A DNA stretch of 16,127 bases, taken from Candidatus Kaiserbacteria bacterium (GTDB lineage Bacteria > Patescibacteriota > Minisyncoccia > Phycocordibacterales > JABAAK01). The notes beneath the pieces are model-generated. The model was not told where the DNA came from. It ran no database searches and worked only from the letters and a program-made list of their open reading frames with translations. Each line of letters opens with the position of its first letter. Positions within the stretch are counted from its first letter, which is position 1. Shown piece by piece: positions 1-6,317 of this stretch. The translations under genes were made by a program, and so were the position numbers. The stretch spans positions 1-16,127 of the forward strand of contig JABABE010000095.1 of NCBI GenBank assembly GCA_014238395.1, in the 5' to 3' direction.

Positions 1-110
1 ATTCGACTTTTGCAAATATGTTTTTTGCAACTTTTCGATTTTTTAGAGAAATCTATAACTCGCTATGCAACTTTCAAAGATTATTTTGCCGTCAAAGCCT
101 ACACACCCCC
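1..110 (-). ncRNA. ssrA: tmRNA (ssrA), 5' part, cut by the window start
   Basis: Read on the minus strand, the RNA begins GGGGGUG at position 110, then a short linker and GGCUUUGAC, matching the conserved tmRNA 5' end (acceptor strand, then GGnUUCGAC). A GUUGCAUAGCGAG segment resembles the E. coli GGUGCAUGCCGAG region. It is followed by an A-rich stretch (GCAAAAAACAUAUUU) before GCAAAAGUCGAA, which aligns with the E. coli resume-codon region. The resume codon would be GCA at 13-11, so the tag would start (A)KVE; the rest of the tag and the 3' half lie outside the window. tmRNA with SmpB frees stalled ribosomes and tags the incomplete protein for proteolysis. smpB ends 60 nt upstream on the same strand, a common arrangement that supports the call. 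One position differs from the usual UUCGAC (UUUGAC). Confidence 0.8.
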
Positions 111-166
111 AAAGGAGAGTTTGAAAAATTTGTGGTGGATAAACCAATCAAACTCTCCTTTTGGGG
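107..166 (-). promoter_or_regulatory. Long hairpin between smpB and tmRNA, overlapping the tmRNA 5' end
   Basis: Arms 107-124 and 148-166 form about 18 base pairs with one unpaired base and a 23-nt loop. On the minus strand no U-run follows, so this is not a standard intrinsic terminator. The last four pairs use the first four G residues of the tmRNA, so the predicted RNase P cleavage point at 110/111 lies inside the stem. I see no convincing ssrA promoter between the genes, so cotranscription with smpB followed by processing is the simplest reading. Confidence 0.6.
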
Positions 167-169
167 TAT

Positions 170-607
170 CTAGCCCTTAAAAAGCCTGCGAATTGACCTA
201 TCTGACTCTCTCTCTTTGATCTTTTCTCTTTTGTCGTGCTTTTTAAGTTTTTTTGCAACCGCGATAGTTACTTTTATCGCTCTACCTTTATTATACACTT
301 CAAGGGGTATTATCACCAAGTCACTACGAGCATCATAACCTGCAAGTTCTCTTATTTCTTTTTTATTTAAAAGAAGTCTTCTTGCACGAAATGGGTCATA
401 GTCTTTTGAAGTGTTTGCTTTTTGATATGGAGGTATGTCAACACCAAGTAAGAACATTTCACCGCCACGAACCACACACGAAGACCCGCGCAGGGAACAT
501 TGTCCTGCTCTAATACTTTTTACCTCATTTCCCAAGAGTTCTACTCCAGCACTATATTTGTGCATGTAATCAAGACCGAAAGTTGGATTTTTTATTCTTT
601 GTATCAT
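170..607 (-). CDS. smpB: SsrA-binding protein SmpB
   Basis: SmpB binds the tRNA-like part of tmRNA and delivers it to stalled ribosomes. The 145-residue product has the family core: a DY pair 13 residues from the start, then YSAGVELLGNEVKSIRAG, matching the E/AGI.L.GTEVKSLR signature, then the middle barrel and the basic tail (KKLKKHDKREKIKERESDRSIRR) that folds in the mRNA channel, ending RRLFKG. The open frame extends upstream to 661, but ATG 607 places the DY motif at the usual distance, follows a weak purine stretch (AUAGGG), and avoids overlap with ftsH. The tmRNA gene lies directly downstream on the same strand. The function is secure; the start is less so. Confidence 0.95.
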   Translation of the reverse strand: MIQRIKNPTFGLDYMHKYSAGVELLGNEVKSIRAGQCSLRGSSCVVRGGEMFLLGVDIPPYQKANTSKDYDPFRARRLLLNKKEIRELAGYDARSDLVIIPLEVYNKGRAIKVTIAVAKKLKKHDKREKIKERESDRSIRRLFKG

Positions 608-627
608 AAGCCCTATCAGTGTATAAT
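599..627 (+). promoter_or_regulatory. Promoter for ftsH
   Basis: TTGTAT (599-604), a 17-nt spacer and a perfect TATAAT (622-627) form a sigma70-type promoter. Transcription should begin near 634, giving a leader of about 12 nt before the ftsH ATG at 647. The -35 box overlaps the first codons of the divergent smpB gene, so the two promoters probably interfere. No Shine-Dalgarno sequence precedes ATG 647. Confidence 0.65.
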
Positions 628-646
628 CTAACATATCAAGCATAAA

Positions 647-2560
647 ATGAAAAAACCACAAAAGACTAAAAGAAAGGGAAAGACAAAAACCAAAAAAGAA
701 AAACCAATAATAAATTTAATCCGAATTTTTTTATGGTCTGTTGTCGCCTTCGGTATTTTGATCTTGGTTTTTTCGGAAACAGAAAAAAACAAAGAAAGGA
801 TATTAGAAAATCCTTCAATCTCAAAAATAGCAGAGTCAATACAAAACGGAGAGATAGAAAAAATAATCGTAAAAGGTGTAGATGTAAATATAATATACAA
901 AGACACGACAGAGGTTATTGTCAGAAAGTCAGCCTCATCTGACTTTGACGAGACTTTATCTCGTTTTGGAGTTACACCAGAAGTGATATCTAGCGTAGAT
1001 TATAGGGTGGAAAGAGAAACTGGATTTGCACACTGGGTAAAGTTAGTACTACCGTTTCTGTTCCCTATATTTATACTGCTTGTCTTTATATGGTTTATCA
1101 CAAGACAGGCAAAAGGTGTTGGTATGCAGGCTTTTAACTTTGGAAAATCAAAAGCTAGATTTATCTCTCCAGATGACAAAGAAAAAAGAATCACATTTGC
1201 AGATGTCGCAGGAGCAGACGAGGCAAAAGAAGAGCTGGTAGAATTCGTTGATTTTTTGAAGGCACCGGAAAAATACTTTAAAATAGGAGCTAAAATACCA
1301 AAAGGCATTATCCTAACTGGTCCACCAGGAACAGGTAAAACCCTTTTGGCAAGAGCGGTATCAGGAGAAGCGTCCGTACCTTTCTTTTCTATCGCTGCAT
1401 CTGAGTTTGTAGAAATGTTTGTAGGTGTCGGAGCATCTCGAGTCCGTGATTTGTTTGCTGTAGCAAAAAAACACTCCCCATCTATTATTTTTATAGACGA
1501 GATAGACGCTGTCGGAAGAACAAGAGGTGGTGGTATGGGCGGAGGTAACGATGAAAGAGAACAGGCGCTCAACCAGATATTAGTTGAGATGGATGGATTT
1601 GAACAAAAGGACAAAGTAATAGTGATAGCAGCGACAAACAGGTCAGACATATTAGACCGAGCACTTCTTAGACCAGGAAGATTTGATCGTAAGGTAGTGG
1701 TCATAAATCCAGACATAAAAGGAAGGAAAAAAATATTAGAAGTGCACGCAAGAGGGAAGAAGTTTGAGGAAGGCGTTGATTTTGATGTGATTGCCCGCAG
1801 GACACCAGGTCTCTCTGGTGCTGACCTAGAGTCTGTTATAAACGAAGCAGCTATACTTGCTGTACGAAAAAACCGGGAAAGAGTTTCACAACAAGATCTT
1901 TTGAATTCTATAGAGAAAGTTTTGATGGGACCAGAAAGAAAGAGTTCTGTTATCACAGCAGAAGAAAAAAAGGTGATAGCGTACCACGAGGCAGGACACG
2001 CTTTACTTGGGTCAGTTCTTTCATACTCAGATCCAGTCCAAAAAATAACAATCGTTCCTCGGGGTGTCGCTGGTGGATATGTGCTCTCTATGCCGGATAA
2101 AGAAAGAAAGCTGAAAACTAAACAAGAATACATAGACAACATAACGATGGCTCTGGGAGGATATGTGGCAGAAGAGCTGGTGTTTGGCGATATAAGCACA
2201 GGACCTAGCTCAGATCTAGATACAGTGTCAGACATAGCATTAAGCATGGTTACCAAATGGGGCATGACTAAAAGCATCGGCCCGCTTGTACTTCGCAGGT
2301 CTCAGTTTGTAGGTTTTGGAGCTGGAAGAGAGATACACTCAGAAGAGATGGAAAAACTCATAGACAAGGAGGTAAACAAGATCATAAATGACTGTTACAA
2401 AAATGCAAAAAAGATACTAAAGGGTCACAGAAAAGCTATGGATGTACTTGTTAAGACGCTGCTCGAAGTAGAAACTCTTGAAAGGGAAGAGTACGAGAAA
2501 CTCTTAAAAGAAAACGGAGTTGTTTTAAAAAATCATCACGACATACACCACAAGGAATAA
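647..2560 (+). CDS. ftsH: ATP-dependent zinc metalloprotease FtsH
   Basis: Membrane-anchored AAA+ protease that extracts and degrades membrane and unstable cytosolic proteins. The 637 residues show, in order: a very basic N-terminus, a transmembrane helix at about 23-42, an extracytoplasmic domain, a second helix at about 132-152, Walker A GPPGTGKT (225-232), the pore loop FVG (258-260), Walker B IIFIDE (280-285), the second region of homology with DRALLRPGRFDR (337-348), the zinc site HEAGH (447-451), and a downstream Asp in SSDL (523) as the likely third zinc ligand. The length is normal for the family and no key residue is missing. The C-terminus is His-rich (NHHDIHH), a minor oddity. It has its own promoter and terminator and is divergent from smpB. 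FtsH is also a known protease for tmRNA-tagged proteins, although adjacency alone does not prove a link here. Confidence 0.98.
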   Translation: MKKPQKTKRKGKTKTKKEKPIINLIRIFLWSVVAFGILILVFSETEKNKERILENPSISKIAESIQNGEIEKIIVKGVDVNIIYKDTTEVIVRKSASSDFDETLSRFGVTPEVISSVDYRVERETGFAHWVKLVLPFLFPIFILLVFIWFITRQAKGVGMQAFNFGKSKARFISPDDKEKRITFADVAGADEAKEELVEFVDFLKAPEKYFKIGAKIPKGIILTGPPGTGKTLLARAVSGEASVPFFSIAASEFVEMFVGVGASRVRDLFAVAKKHSPSIIFIDEIDAVGRTRGGGMGGGNDEREQALNQILVEMDGFEQKDKVIVIAATNRSDILDRALLRPGRFDRKVVVINPDIKGRKKILEVHARGKKFEEGVDFDVIARRTPGLSGADLESVINEAAILAVRKNRERVSQQDLLNSIEKVLMGPERKSSVITAEEKKVIAYHEAGHALLGSVLSYSDPVQKITIVPRGVAGGYVLSMPDKERKLKTKQEYIDNITMALGGYVAEELVFGDISTGPSSDLDTVSDIALSMVTKWGMTKSIGPLVLRRSQFVGFGAGREIHSEEMEKLIDKEVNKIINDCYKNAKKILKGHRKAMDVLVKTLLEVETLEREEYEKLLKENGVVLKNHHDIHHKE

Positions 2561-2582
2561 ACCTATAGAATATTTTTTTGGT

Positions 2583-3263
2583 TTACCACTTTATAGTGGT
2601 TTTTTTATTTGCTTTTAGATATTTGTTTGATTTACTGAAATGTTTGCATCCAAAAAATCCACCGTATGCAGAAAAAGGTGATGGATGTGCTGCTTCTAAA
2701 ACTAAGTGCTTGTCTTTATCTATCAAACTCTTTTTATTTTTTGCATAATTACCCCACAACATAAAAACAACATTATTTTTTTTGTCAGAAAGTGTTTTTA
2801 AAACTTCATCTGTAAATCCCTCCCATCCCAGATCTCGATGAGATGCCGGTGAGTGAGCTCTTACTGTGAGTATAGAGTTTAAAAGTAAGACTCCTTGTTT
2901 TGCCAGAACTGACAAATCTCCAGATGTTTTGTTTTCTATGCCACAGTCACTTGATATTTCTTTGTATATGTTTTTGAGAGAAGGAGGGAGTGAGGTACCC
3001 AAAGGAACAGAAAAGGAAAGCCCGTCTGCTTGTCCTTTGTTGTGATACGGATCTTGTCCCAAAATAACTATTTTTACTTTACTAAATGGGCACAGATCGA
3101 ATGCTCTAAAAATATTTTTAAATTCTGGACAAACTTCTTTTTTCAAGTATTCTTTTTTGACACCTCTCATAAGTGATAAAAAGCACATCGAATCAAATGT
3201 GCTTTTTAGTGCGTTTTTCCACCCGGTTTCTATATCTATCTTATTTTCTAGATTCCTTGTCAT
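2583..3263 (-). CDS. ung: Uracil-DNA glycosylase (family 1)
   Basis: Removes uracil from DNA, starting base excision repair. The 226-residue product has all family-1 motifs: GQDPYH (69-74, catalytic Asp71), the uracil-binding Asn in LLLNS (129), and HPSPFS (193-198, the HPSPLS motif) followed by GGFFGCKHF. VVFMLWG (165-171) and the conserved GWEGFTD segment also match. The length is typical. The first 23 nt overlap the end of dcd in another frame, so the two are almost certainly cotranscribed and translationally coupled. The pairing makes sense: Dcd generates dUTP as the thymidylate precursor, while Ung removes uracil that enters DNA. The 3' end overlaps the ftsH terminator hairpin. Confidence 0.97.
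   Translation of the reverse strand: MTRNLENKIDIETGWKNALKSTFDSMCFLSLMRGVKKEYLKKEVCPEFKNIFRAFDLCPFSKVKIVILGQDPYHNKGQADGLSFSVPLGTSLPPSLKNIYKEISSDCGIENKTSGDLSVLAKQGVLLLNSILTVRAHSPASHRDLGWEGFTDEVLKTLSDKKNNVVFMLWGNYAKNKKSLIDKDKHLVLEAAHPSPFSAYGGFFGCKHFSKSNKYLKANKKTTIKW
2585..2606 (+). terminator. Intrinsic terminator of ftsH
   Basis: ACCACT (2585-2590), loop TTAT, AGTGGT (2595-2600), then a run of T to 2606. The T-run lies only on the plus-strand side, so it acts on ftsH. The stem is formed by the last codons and stop of the convergent ung gene, so coding sequence doubles as terminator. Confidence 0.8.
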
Positions 3264-3897
3264 TGTAGGTTTTTGGAATGAGTGAGTATGGGTTCCATTC
3301 TTTTTTAAGTTTTTTCATATCATCTGTTGTTTGATATTTCCCAGATCCTGTGTAGTCGATGCCTTCTATCTCTCCTGTATCAAAAAAGATTATCTGAGCT
3401 ATCCTTCTTCCGACGACAAGAGCTATGGTGTGCTCTTGTGATGAGTTTGAAATTTCCATTGCCCATCTGTTTGTAAAACCTACATCACCCCACCCAGCAC
3501 ATTTACACACTTGAATAAAGTTTCTACCGAGAGACGACCTTGCCTTCATCATTGTGGTTATATGGTTTTTCCCACCTATGAATTCATCTGTGTGTCCTAG
3601 AATAGTTTCGCCTGGATTTATTAAAATAATTTTTTCACTTTCATATATTCCAGATGGGGTTGTGTCAAAAAGTTCTTTTGCAGCAACAGCCTTTATAGGT
3701 TCACCCCAAAGACTTTTTACTTGCTCTTTGTCATAAAAATTATAGAAGAGTTTGTCGTTTAGTTTGTTTTCTCTAAAATAATATTCTCCGAGACGGACAT
3801 CATAACTTGATGTGTTTAGGTTAGATTCTTCGTACGGTGATATAACAATGTTTCCTTTAGCTATTTCTTCTTTTATTGTTTTGTTTGAAAGCGCCAT
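3241..3897 (-). CDS. dcd: dCTP deaminase (Dcd/Dut superfamily)
   Basis: Deaminates dCTP to dUTP in the cytosol for thymidylate synthesis. The 218 residues contain SSYDVRLG (30-37), the phosphate-binding ARSSLGR (119-125), and GWGDVGFTNRWAMEI, which aligns with the E. coli DPGWSGCIVLEF segment and places the catalytic Glu at 148. The C-terminal GSGKYQ (184-189) matches the nucleotide-covering tail. The protein is slightly longer than E. coli Dcd, with an acidic and lysine-rich end. Some relatives are bifunctional dCTP deaminase/dUTPases; sequence alone does not decide this. A TATAAT ends 4 nt before the ATG and a tRNA-Ile gene lies just upstream on the same strand, so both an own start and readthrough from the tRNA promoter are possible. 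ung overlaps its end. Confidence 0.92.
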   Translation of the reverse strand: MALSNKTIKEEIAKGNIVISPYEESNLNTSSYDVRLGEYYFRENKLNDKLFYNFYDKEQVKSLWGEPIKAVAAKELFDTTPSGIYESEKIILINPGETILGHTDEFIGGKNHITTMMKARSSLGRNFIQVCKCAGWGDVGFTNRWAMEISNSSQEHTIALVVGRRIAQIIFFDTGEIEGIDYTGSGKYQTTDDMKKLKKEWNPYSLIPKTYNDKESRK

Positions 3898-3901
3898 ATA
3901 T

Positions 3902-3907
3902 ATTATA
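3902..3907 (-). promoter_or_regulatory. -10 element immediately before dcd
   Basis: Minus-strand TATAAT ends 4 nt from the dcd ATG (3897). Used as a promoter it would give a leaderless or nearly leaderless dcd-ung transcript. No good -35 is visible; its place would fall in the 3' part of the tRNA-Ile gene. Confidence 0.45.
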
Positions 3908-3915
3908 TTTCTATG

Positions 3916-3988
3916 TGCGTCCGCCTGGACTTGAACCAGGAACCGCTCGTGTATAAGACGAGTGCTCTACCAATTGAGCTACGAACGC
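3916..3988 (-). tRNA. tRNA-Ile, anticodon UAU (decodes AUA)
   Basis: 73-nt cloverleaf: acceptor GCGUUCG/CGGACGC (one G-U pair), D-arm GCUC/GAGC, anticodon stem CUCGU/ACGAG with loop CUUAUAC, T-arm CCUGG/CCAGG with loop UUCAAGU, discriminator A. The loop gives anticodon U34-A35-U36 followed by A37. Most bacteria read AUA with a CAU tRNA carrying lysidine, so a UAU anticodon is notable. AUA is a frequent Ile codon in the genes here. CCA is not encoded. U36-A37 predicts t6A37, made by the TsaD pathway. Confidence 0.92.
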
Positions 3989-3996
3989 ATAATCTT

Positions 3997-4011
3997 ATTT
4001 TATGCTAAAAT
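3997..4011. promoter_or_regulatory. Back-to-back -10 elements (tRNA-Ile minus, small membrane protein plus)
   Basis: ATTTTATGCTAAAAT is a near-palindrome holding TAAAAT on the minus strand (4002-3997), 8 nt before the tRNA-Ile 5' end, and TAAAAT on the plus strand (4006-4011), 8 nt before the ATG at 4020; the plus copy also has TGC in the extended -10 position. Each promoter's upstream region is the other's transcribed DNA, so firing should be mutually exclusive. Confidence 0.55.
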
Positions 4012-4019
4012 AGATATGT

Positions 4020-4193
4020 ATGCAAAACTTTAAAACTCTTGGAGTTATATCTTTATTAATGGCAATACTTGTTGCTGTGTTTGTTTTTATATCTAGCAGG
4101 TTTGGCTTGATTTCAGAAAATCTTTGGTATTTACTTGATGTTGTAATAGTAATAGTATTTTTAGCAAATGCTATGCATCTACTCAACAAATAG
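4020..4193 (+). CDS. Small two-helix membrane protein, unknown function
   Basis: A 57-residue frame starting MQNFKTLG and ending ANAMHLLNK-TAG. Two hydrophobic segments (about residues 7-26 and 38-52) are separated by a short polar turn with SSRFGLISENLW, so it should be a hairpin-like integral membrane protein. I do not recognise a family. Support: a -10 element (TAAAAT with extended TGC) ends 8 nt before the ATG, as for other leaderless genes in this window; the frame fills the gap between tRNA-Ile and the next gene; and its composition is membrane-like from end to end. The next gene's promoter begins just after its stop. It could be a chance frame in AT-rich DNA, but the promoter position and codon pattern favour a real gene. 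Confidence 0.6.
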   Translation: MQNFKTLGVISLLMAILVAVFVFISSRFGLISENLWYLLDVVIVIVFLANAMHLLNK

Positions 4194-4216
4194 ACAACAA
4201 TTTAGACAAAATGTTG

Positions 4217-4222
4217 TATAAT
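4217..4222 (+). promoter_or_regulatory. -10 element deciding the start of the gene at 4230
   Basis: TGTATAAT (hexamer 4217-4222) ends 7 nt before ATG 4230. An upstream in-frame ATG at 4221 overlaps the hexamer itself and cannot be on the transcript, so 4230 is the start of a leaderless mRNA. No clear -35; a TAGACAA motif is repeated at 4191 and 4203. Confidence 0.65.
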
Positions 4223-4229
4223 GGTATTA

Positions 4230-4835
4230 ATGAATAAAACATTGTTAATTATTCTTGGTTTAATATTTTGTGTTATTTTTGGTGCTGGTTTTTATTTATA
4301 CACAAAAGTATCTGATTCATTTGAAGTGACTATATCAAATGCATCACAAGACAGGTCTGTGTACGGAGGAGTTCTCTTGGTGCACGGCACTGACATCAGT
4401 CTAAATTTTCTAGGAAAAACTTTCCCAGAGGATTTTTCTGACTTACCGTTGCTCGGAAATCCTGACAACTTCATAAGTGCAGTTGAGAAATTAAAAAAAC
4501 AAAACAAAAGACTGTATCAAGTTATAAGGCTTGATGAATTATCTGCTGGAGAAAAAACTTCAATCTTTCTGGACAATTCACCAGAAGATGCAACTATTTC
4601 TATAGTATATAAAGTATCAAAATCAGAAGACACAATAGCAATCATTAAATCATATCCGCTATATACCAAGAGAGGTGAAAAATACAAGCCGAATGAATTC
4701 AAACATTTTTTTAATCTTATAGACACAGGGCTCACTAGTGGAGGAGTAAGGACCCCTGGTACAAATGCCTTTTTAAGCACTGACATTTCTTCAAACATAT
4801 TATCTTTTGATTTAAAATACGGAGGTAAAAAATAA
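4230..4835 (+). CDS. Membrane-anchored extracytoplasmic protein, unknown function
   Basis: 201 residues. The N-terminus MNKTLLIILGLIFCVIFGAGFYLY is a signal anchor or uncleaved signal peptide (helix about residues 4-22), followed by a soluble part of roughly 180 residues rich in Ser, Asp and Lys, predicted to lie outside the membrane. I recognise no domain. Visible pieces are a VYGGVLLVHGTDISLNFLG stretch, a charged helix-like KLKKQNKRLY region, and a C-terminal GVRTPGTNAFLSTDISS segment. It precedes msrA by 3 nt and carries a GGAGG close to its end that may serve msrA, so it is probably the first gene of the msrA-msrB-DUF192 operon. A role in envelope redox maintenance is only a guess from context. 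Confidence 0.8.
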   Translation: MNKTLLIILGLIFCVIFGAGFYLYTKVSDSFEVTISNASQDRSVYGGVLLVHGTDISLNFLGKTFPEDFSDLPLLGNPDNFISAVEKLKKQNKRLYQVIRLDELSAGEKTSIFLDNSPEDATISIVYKVSKSEDTIAIIKSYPLYTKRGEKYKPNEFKHFFNLIDTGLTSGGVRTPGTNAFLSTDISSNILSFDLKYGGKK

Positions 4836-4838
4836 TGT

Positions 4839-5297
4839 ATGAAAGAAAACAAAAAAGCAATTTTCGCAGCTGGATGTTTTTGGGGAGTTGAAGACAAGTT
4901 TAGTAAAATACCAGGAGTTATTGATGTAAAGTCAGGATATACAGGCGGTACTACGGATAACCCAACATATGAAAGTGTTTGCAGTGGCACAACTGCACAC
5001 GCAGAAGCGGTAGAGGTGACATATGAAATAGATGTTGTCAGCTATGAAAAACTAGTAGATTTTTTCTTTCAAATACATAACCCATCTACAAAAGACAGGC
5101 AGGGGTTTGATGTGGGCAGTCAATATAGATCGGCTATTTTTTATATTGATGAAGAACAAAAGAATATAGCAACAAATGTAAAAAATAAAATAGAGGAAGA
5201 AAAAGGGATTGAAATCGTCACAGAGATAACAAAAGTAAAGGAGTTTTATGATGCAGAAGAATACCACCAGGACTATATACAGAAGAAAAATAACTAA
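4839..5297 (+). CDS. msrA: Peptide methionine-S-sulfoxide reductase MsrA
   Basis: Reduces the S-epimer of methionine sulfoxide in proteins. The 152 residues hold the catalytic GCFWG (12-16, nucleophile Cys13), the SGYTGG loop, YESVCSGTTAHAEAV (Cys48 at a position also common in other MsrA), and TKDRQGFDVGSQYRSAIFY. The C-terminal YHQDY is present, but the protein ends soon after and has no cysteine there. It therefore lacks the C-terminal resolving cysteines of E. coli-type MsrA and belongs with shorter forms that recycle through another cysteine or partner. A GGAGG at 4821-4825 lies 13 nt before the ATG, longer than ideal. It shares an operon with msrB, 6 nt downstream; no signal peptide is seen, so it is cytosolic. 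A glutaredoxin-like gene at 10567 could be a reductant, which is inference. Confidence 0.96.
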   Translation: MKENKKAIFAAGCFWGVEDKFSKIPGVIDVKSGYTGGTTDNPTYESVCSGTTAHAEAVEVTYEIDVVSYEKLVDFFFQIHNPSTKDRQGFDVGSQYRSAIFYIDEEQKNIATNVKNKIEEEKGIEIVTEITKVKEFYDAEEYHQDYIQKKNN

Positions 5298-5303
5298 TAA
5301 AAT

Positions 5304-5699
5304 ATGGACCACAAAAAAGAAACAAAGGAAGATTTAAGAAGAAGAATAGGGGACACAGCATATGATGTGACACAAAATGCTGGAACAGAGCCTCCGTTTA
5401 CAGGCAAACATAACAGTACAAAAGAAAACGGCATGTTTAAATGTATGGTTTGCGGAGAAGAATTATTCGATTCAAAAACAAAGTTTGATTCTGGCAGCGG
5501 ATGGCCAAGTTTTTACGATGCATATAAACCAAACTCAGTAAAACTTGTGCCAGATGATTCGCATTCTGCACATAGGACCGAAGTCAGATGTGACAAATGC
5601 GATGCTCACTTGGGACATGTTTTTGATGATGCTGTAGACCAACCAACGAAAAAAAGATTTTGTATAAATTCTGTTGCTCTTGATTTTAAAAAAGAATAA
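5304..5699 (+). CDS. msrB: Peptide methionine-R-sulfoxide reductase MsrB
   Basis: Reduces the R-epimer of methionine sulfoxide, complementing MsrA. The 131-residue protein has two zinc-binding CxxC pairs (Cys47/Cys50 and Cys96/Cys99), the SGSGWPSFYDA segment (63-73), HLGHVFDD (102-109) and the catalytic RFCINSVALDF (Cys120). The length and all key residues are normal. Translation seems coupled: 6 nt separate it from msrA, and its TAA overlaps the ATG of the next gene (TAATG). No Shine-Dalgarno sequence is visible before its ATG. Separate msrA and msrB genes, rather than an msrAB fusion, are found here. It has no signal peptide, so it acts in the cytosol. Confidence 0.97.
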   Translation: MDHKKETKEDLRRRIGDTAYDVTQNAGTEPPFTGKHNSTKENGMFKCMVCGEELFDSKTKFDSGSGWPSFYDAYKPNSVKLVPDDSHSAHRTEVRCDKCDAHLGHVFDDAVDQPTKKRFCINSVALDFKKE

Positions 5700-6226
5700 T
5701 GAATATTTTCCAAAAAATCTTCTTGGTTTTTGTTTTAGTTGGAGGAGTTACATTTAGCATCCAAGGAAATATAGCAGACGGTAAATCAGAACACAAACCA
5801 AAAAAAGTCATAGAAAATACAAAACAAATACAATACAAAGAAAAGACTGCTACGGACAAAGGAGAATGGAACACGGACTCTGTGATTGTGTTTGGGAAAC
5901 ATAGGTTTGCTACTGAGACTGCAAACACCACAAAAAGAAAGATGCTTGGATTATCTGGAAGGAAAACTTTTCCAAAAAATCACGCGATGCTTTTTGTGTT
6001 TGCCGATAATACTTATAATGGATTTTGGATGAAAGATATGCATTTGTCTATTGATATAGTGTGGTTGGATGAAAATAAGAGGGTGGTGCACATAGAAAGA
6101 GAAGTTGAGCCAAATACTTTTCCTAAAGTGTTTGGAGATCATAAAAAATCTAAATATGTTCTAGAGTTTGACAGTGGCACAAGCGAAAGAATAGGGATTA
6201 AGACAGGAAGCGAATTTAAATTTTAA
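5699..6226 (+). CDS. Secreted DUF192 family protein
   Basis: 175 residues. A hydrophobic N-terminus (about 5-22) looks like a signal peptide or anchor, followed by a Lys-rich linker to about residue 60. The DUF192 domain follows: FATETANTTKRKMLGLSGRK, then HAMLFVF, GFWMKDMHLSIDIVWLDENKRVV and the closing YVLEFDSGTSERIGIKTG. This matches the family pattern (GL..R..L....GMLFVF...FWMK.T.IPLDI.FID). The biochemical role of DUF192 proteins is not established, so I give none. It overlaps the msrB stop by 1 nt and is cotranscribed with msrA and msrB. That suggests a role near oxidative or envelope stress, but only by context. No terminator is visible downstream. Confidence 0.88.
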   Translation: MNIFQKIFLVFVLVGGVTFSIQGNIADGKSEHKPKKVIENTKQIQYKEKTATDKGEWNTDSVIVFGKHRFATETANTTKRKMLGLSGRKTFPKNHAMLFVFADNTYNGFWMKDMHLSIDIVWLDENKRVVHIEREVEPNTFPKVFGDHKKSKYVLEFDSGTSERIGIKTGSEFKF

Positions 6227-6282
6227 ATAAGTCAATTCAAAGATATCATTCATATCAGTAAACACAAAAGAGATAAAAAACT

Positions 6283-6311
6283 TTGACTGGCTGATAATTG
6301 GGTGGTAATCT
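6283..6311 (+). promoter_or_regulatory. Promoter of RNase P RNA
   Basis: TTGACT (6283-6288), a 17-nt spacer and TAATCT (6306-6311) with an extended -10 TGG just before it. Transcription would start near 6318, exactly where the P1 helix begins. TATATT at 6312-6317 is a better hexamer but would start inside P1 and has a poor -35 spacing. Confidence 0.6.
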
Positions 6312-6317
6312 TATATT

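Noticed and set aside
18..170. Plus-strand 51-codon frame ending at 170
   Set aside because: It is antisense to the tmRNA 5' part and the smpB spacer hairpin; no promoter or family resemblance.
1000..2277. Long minus-strand frame of 425 codons opposite ftsH
   Set aside because: Shadow of the clear FtsH coding sequence; Ser/Thr/Pro-rich low-complexity product, typical of antisense frames.
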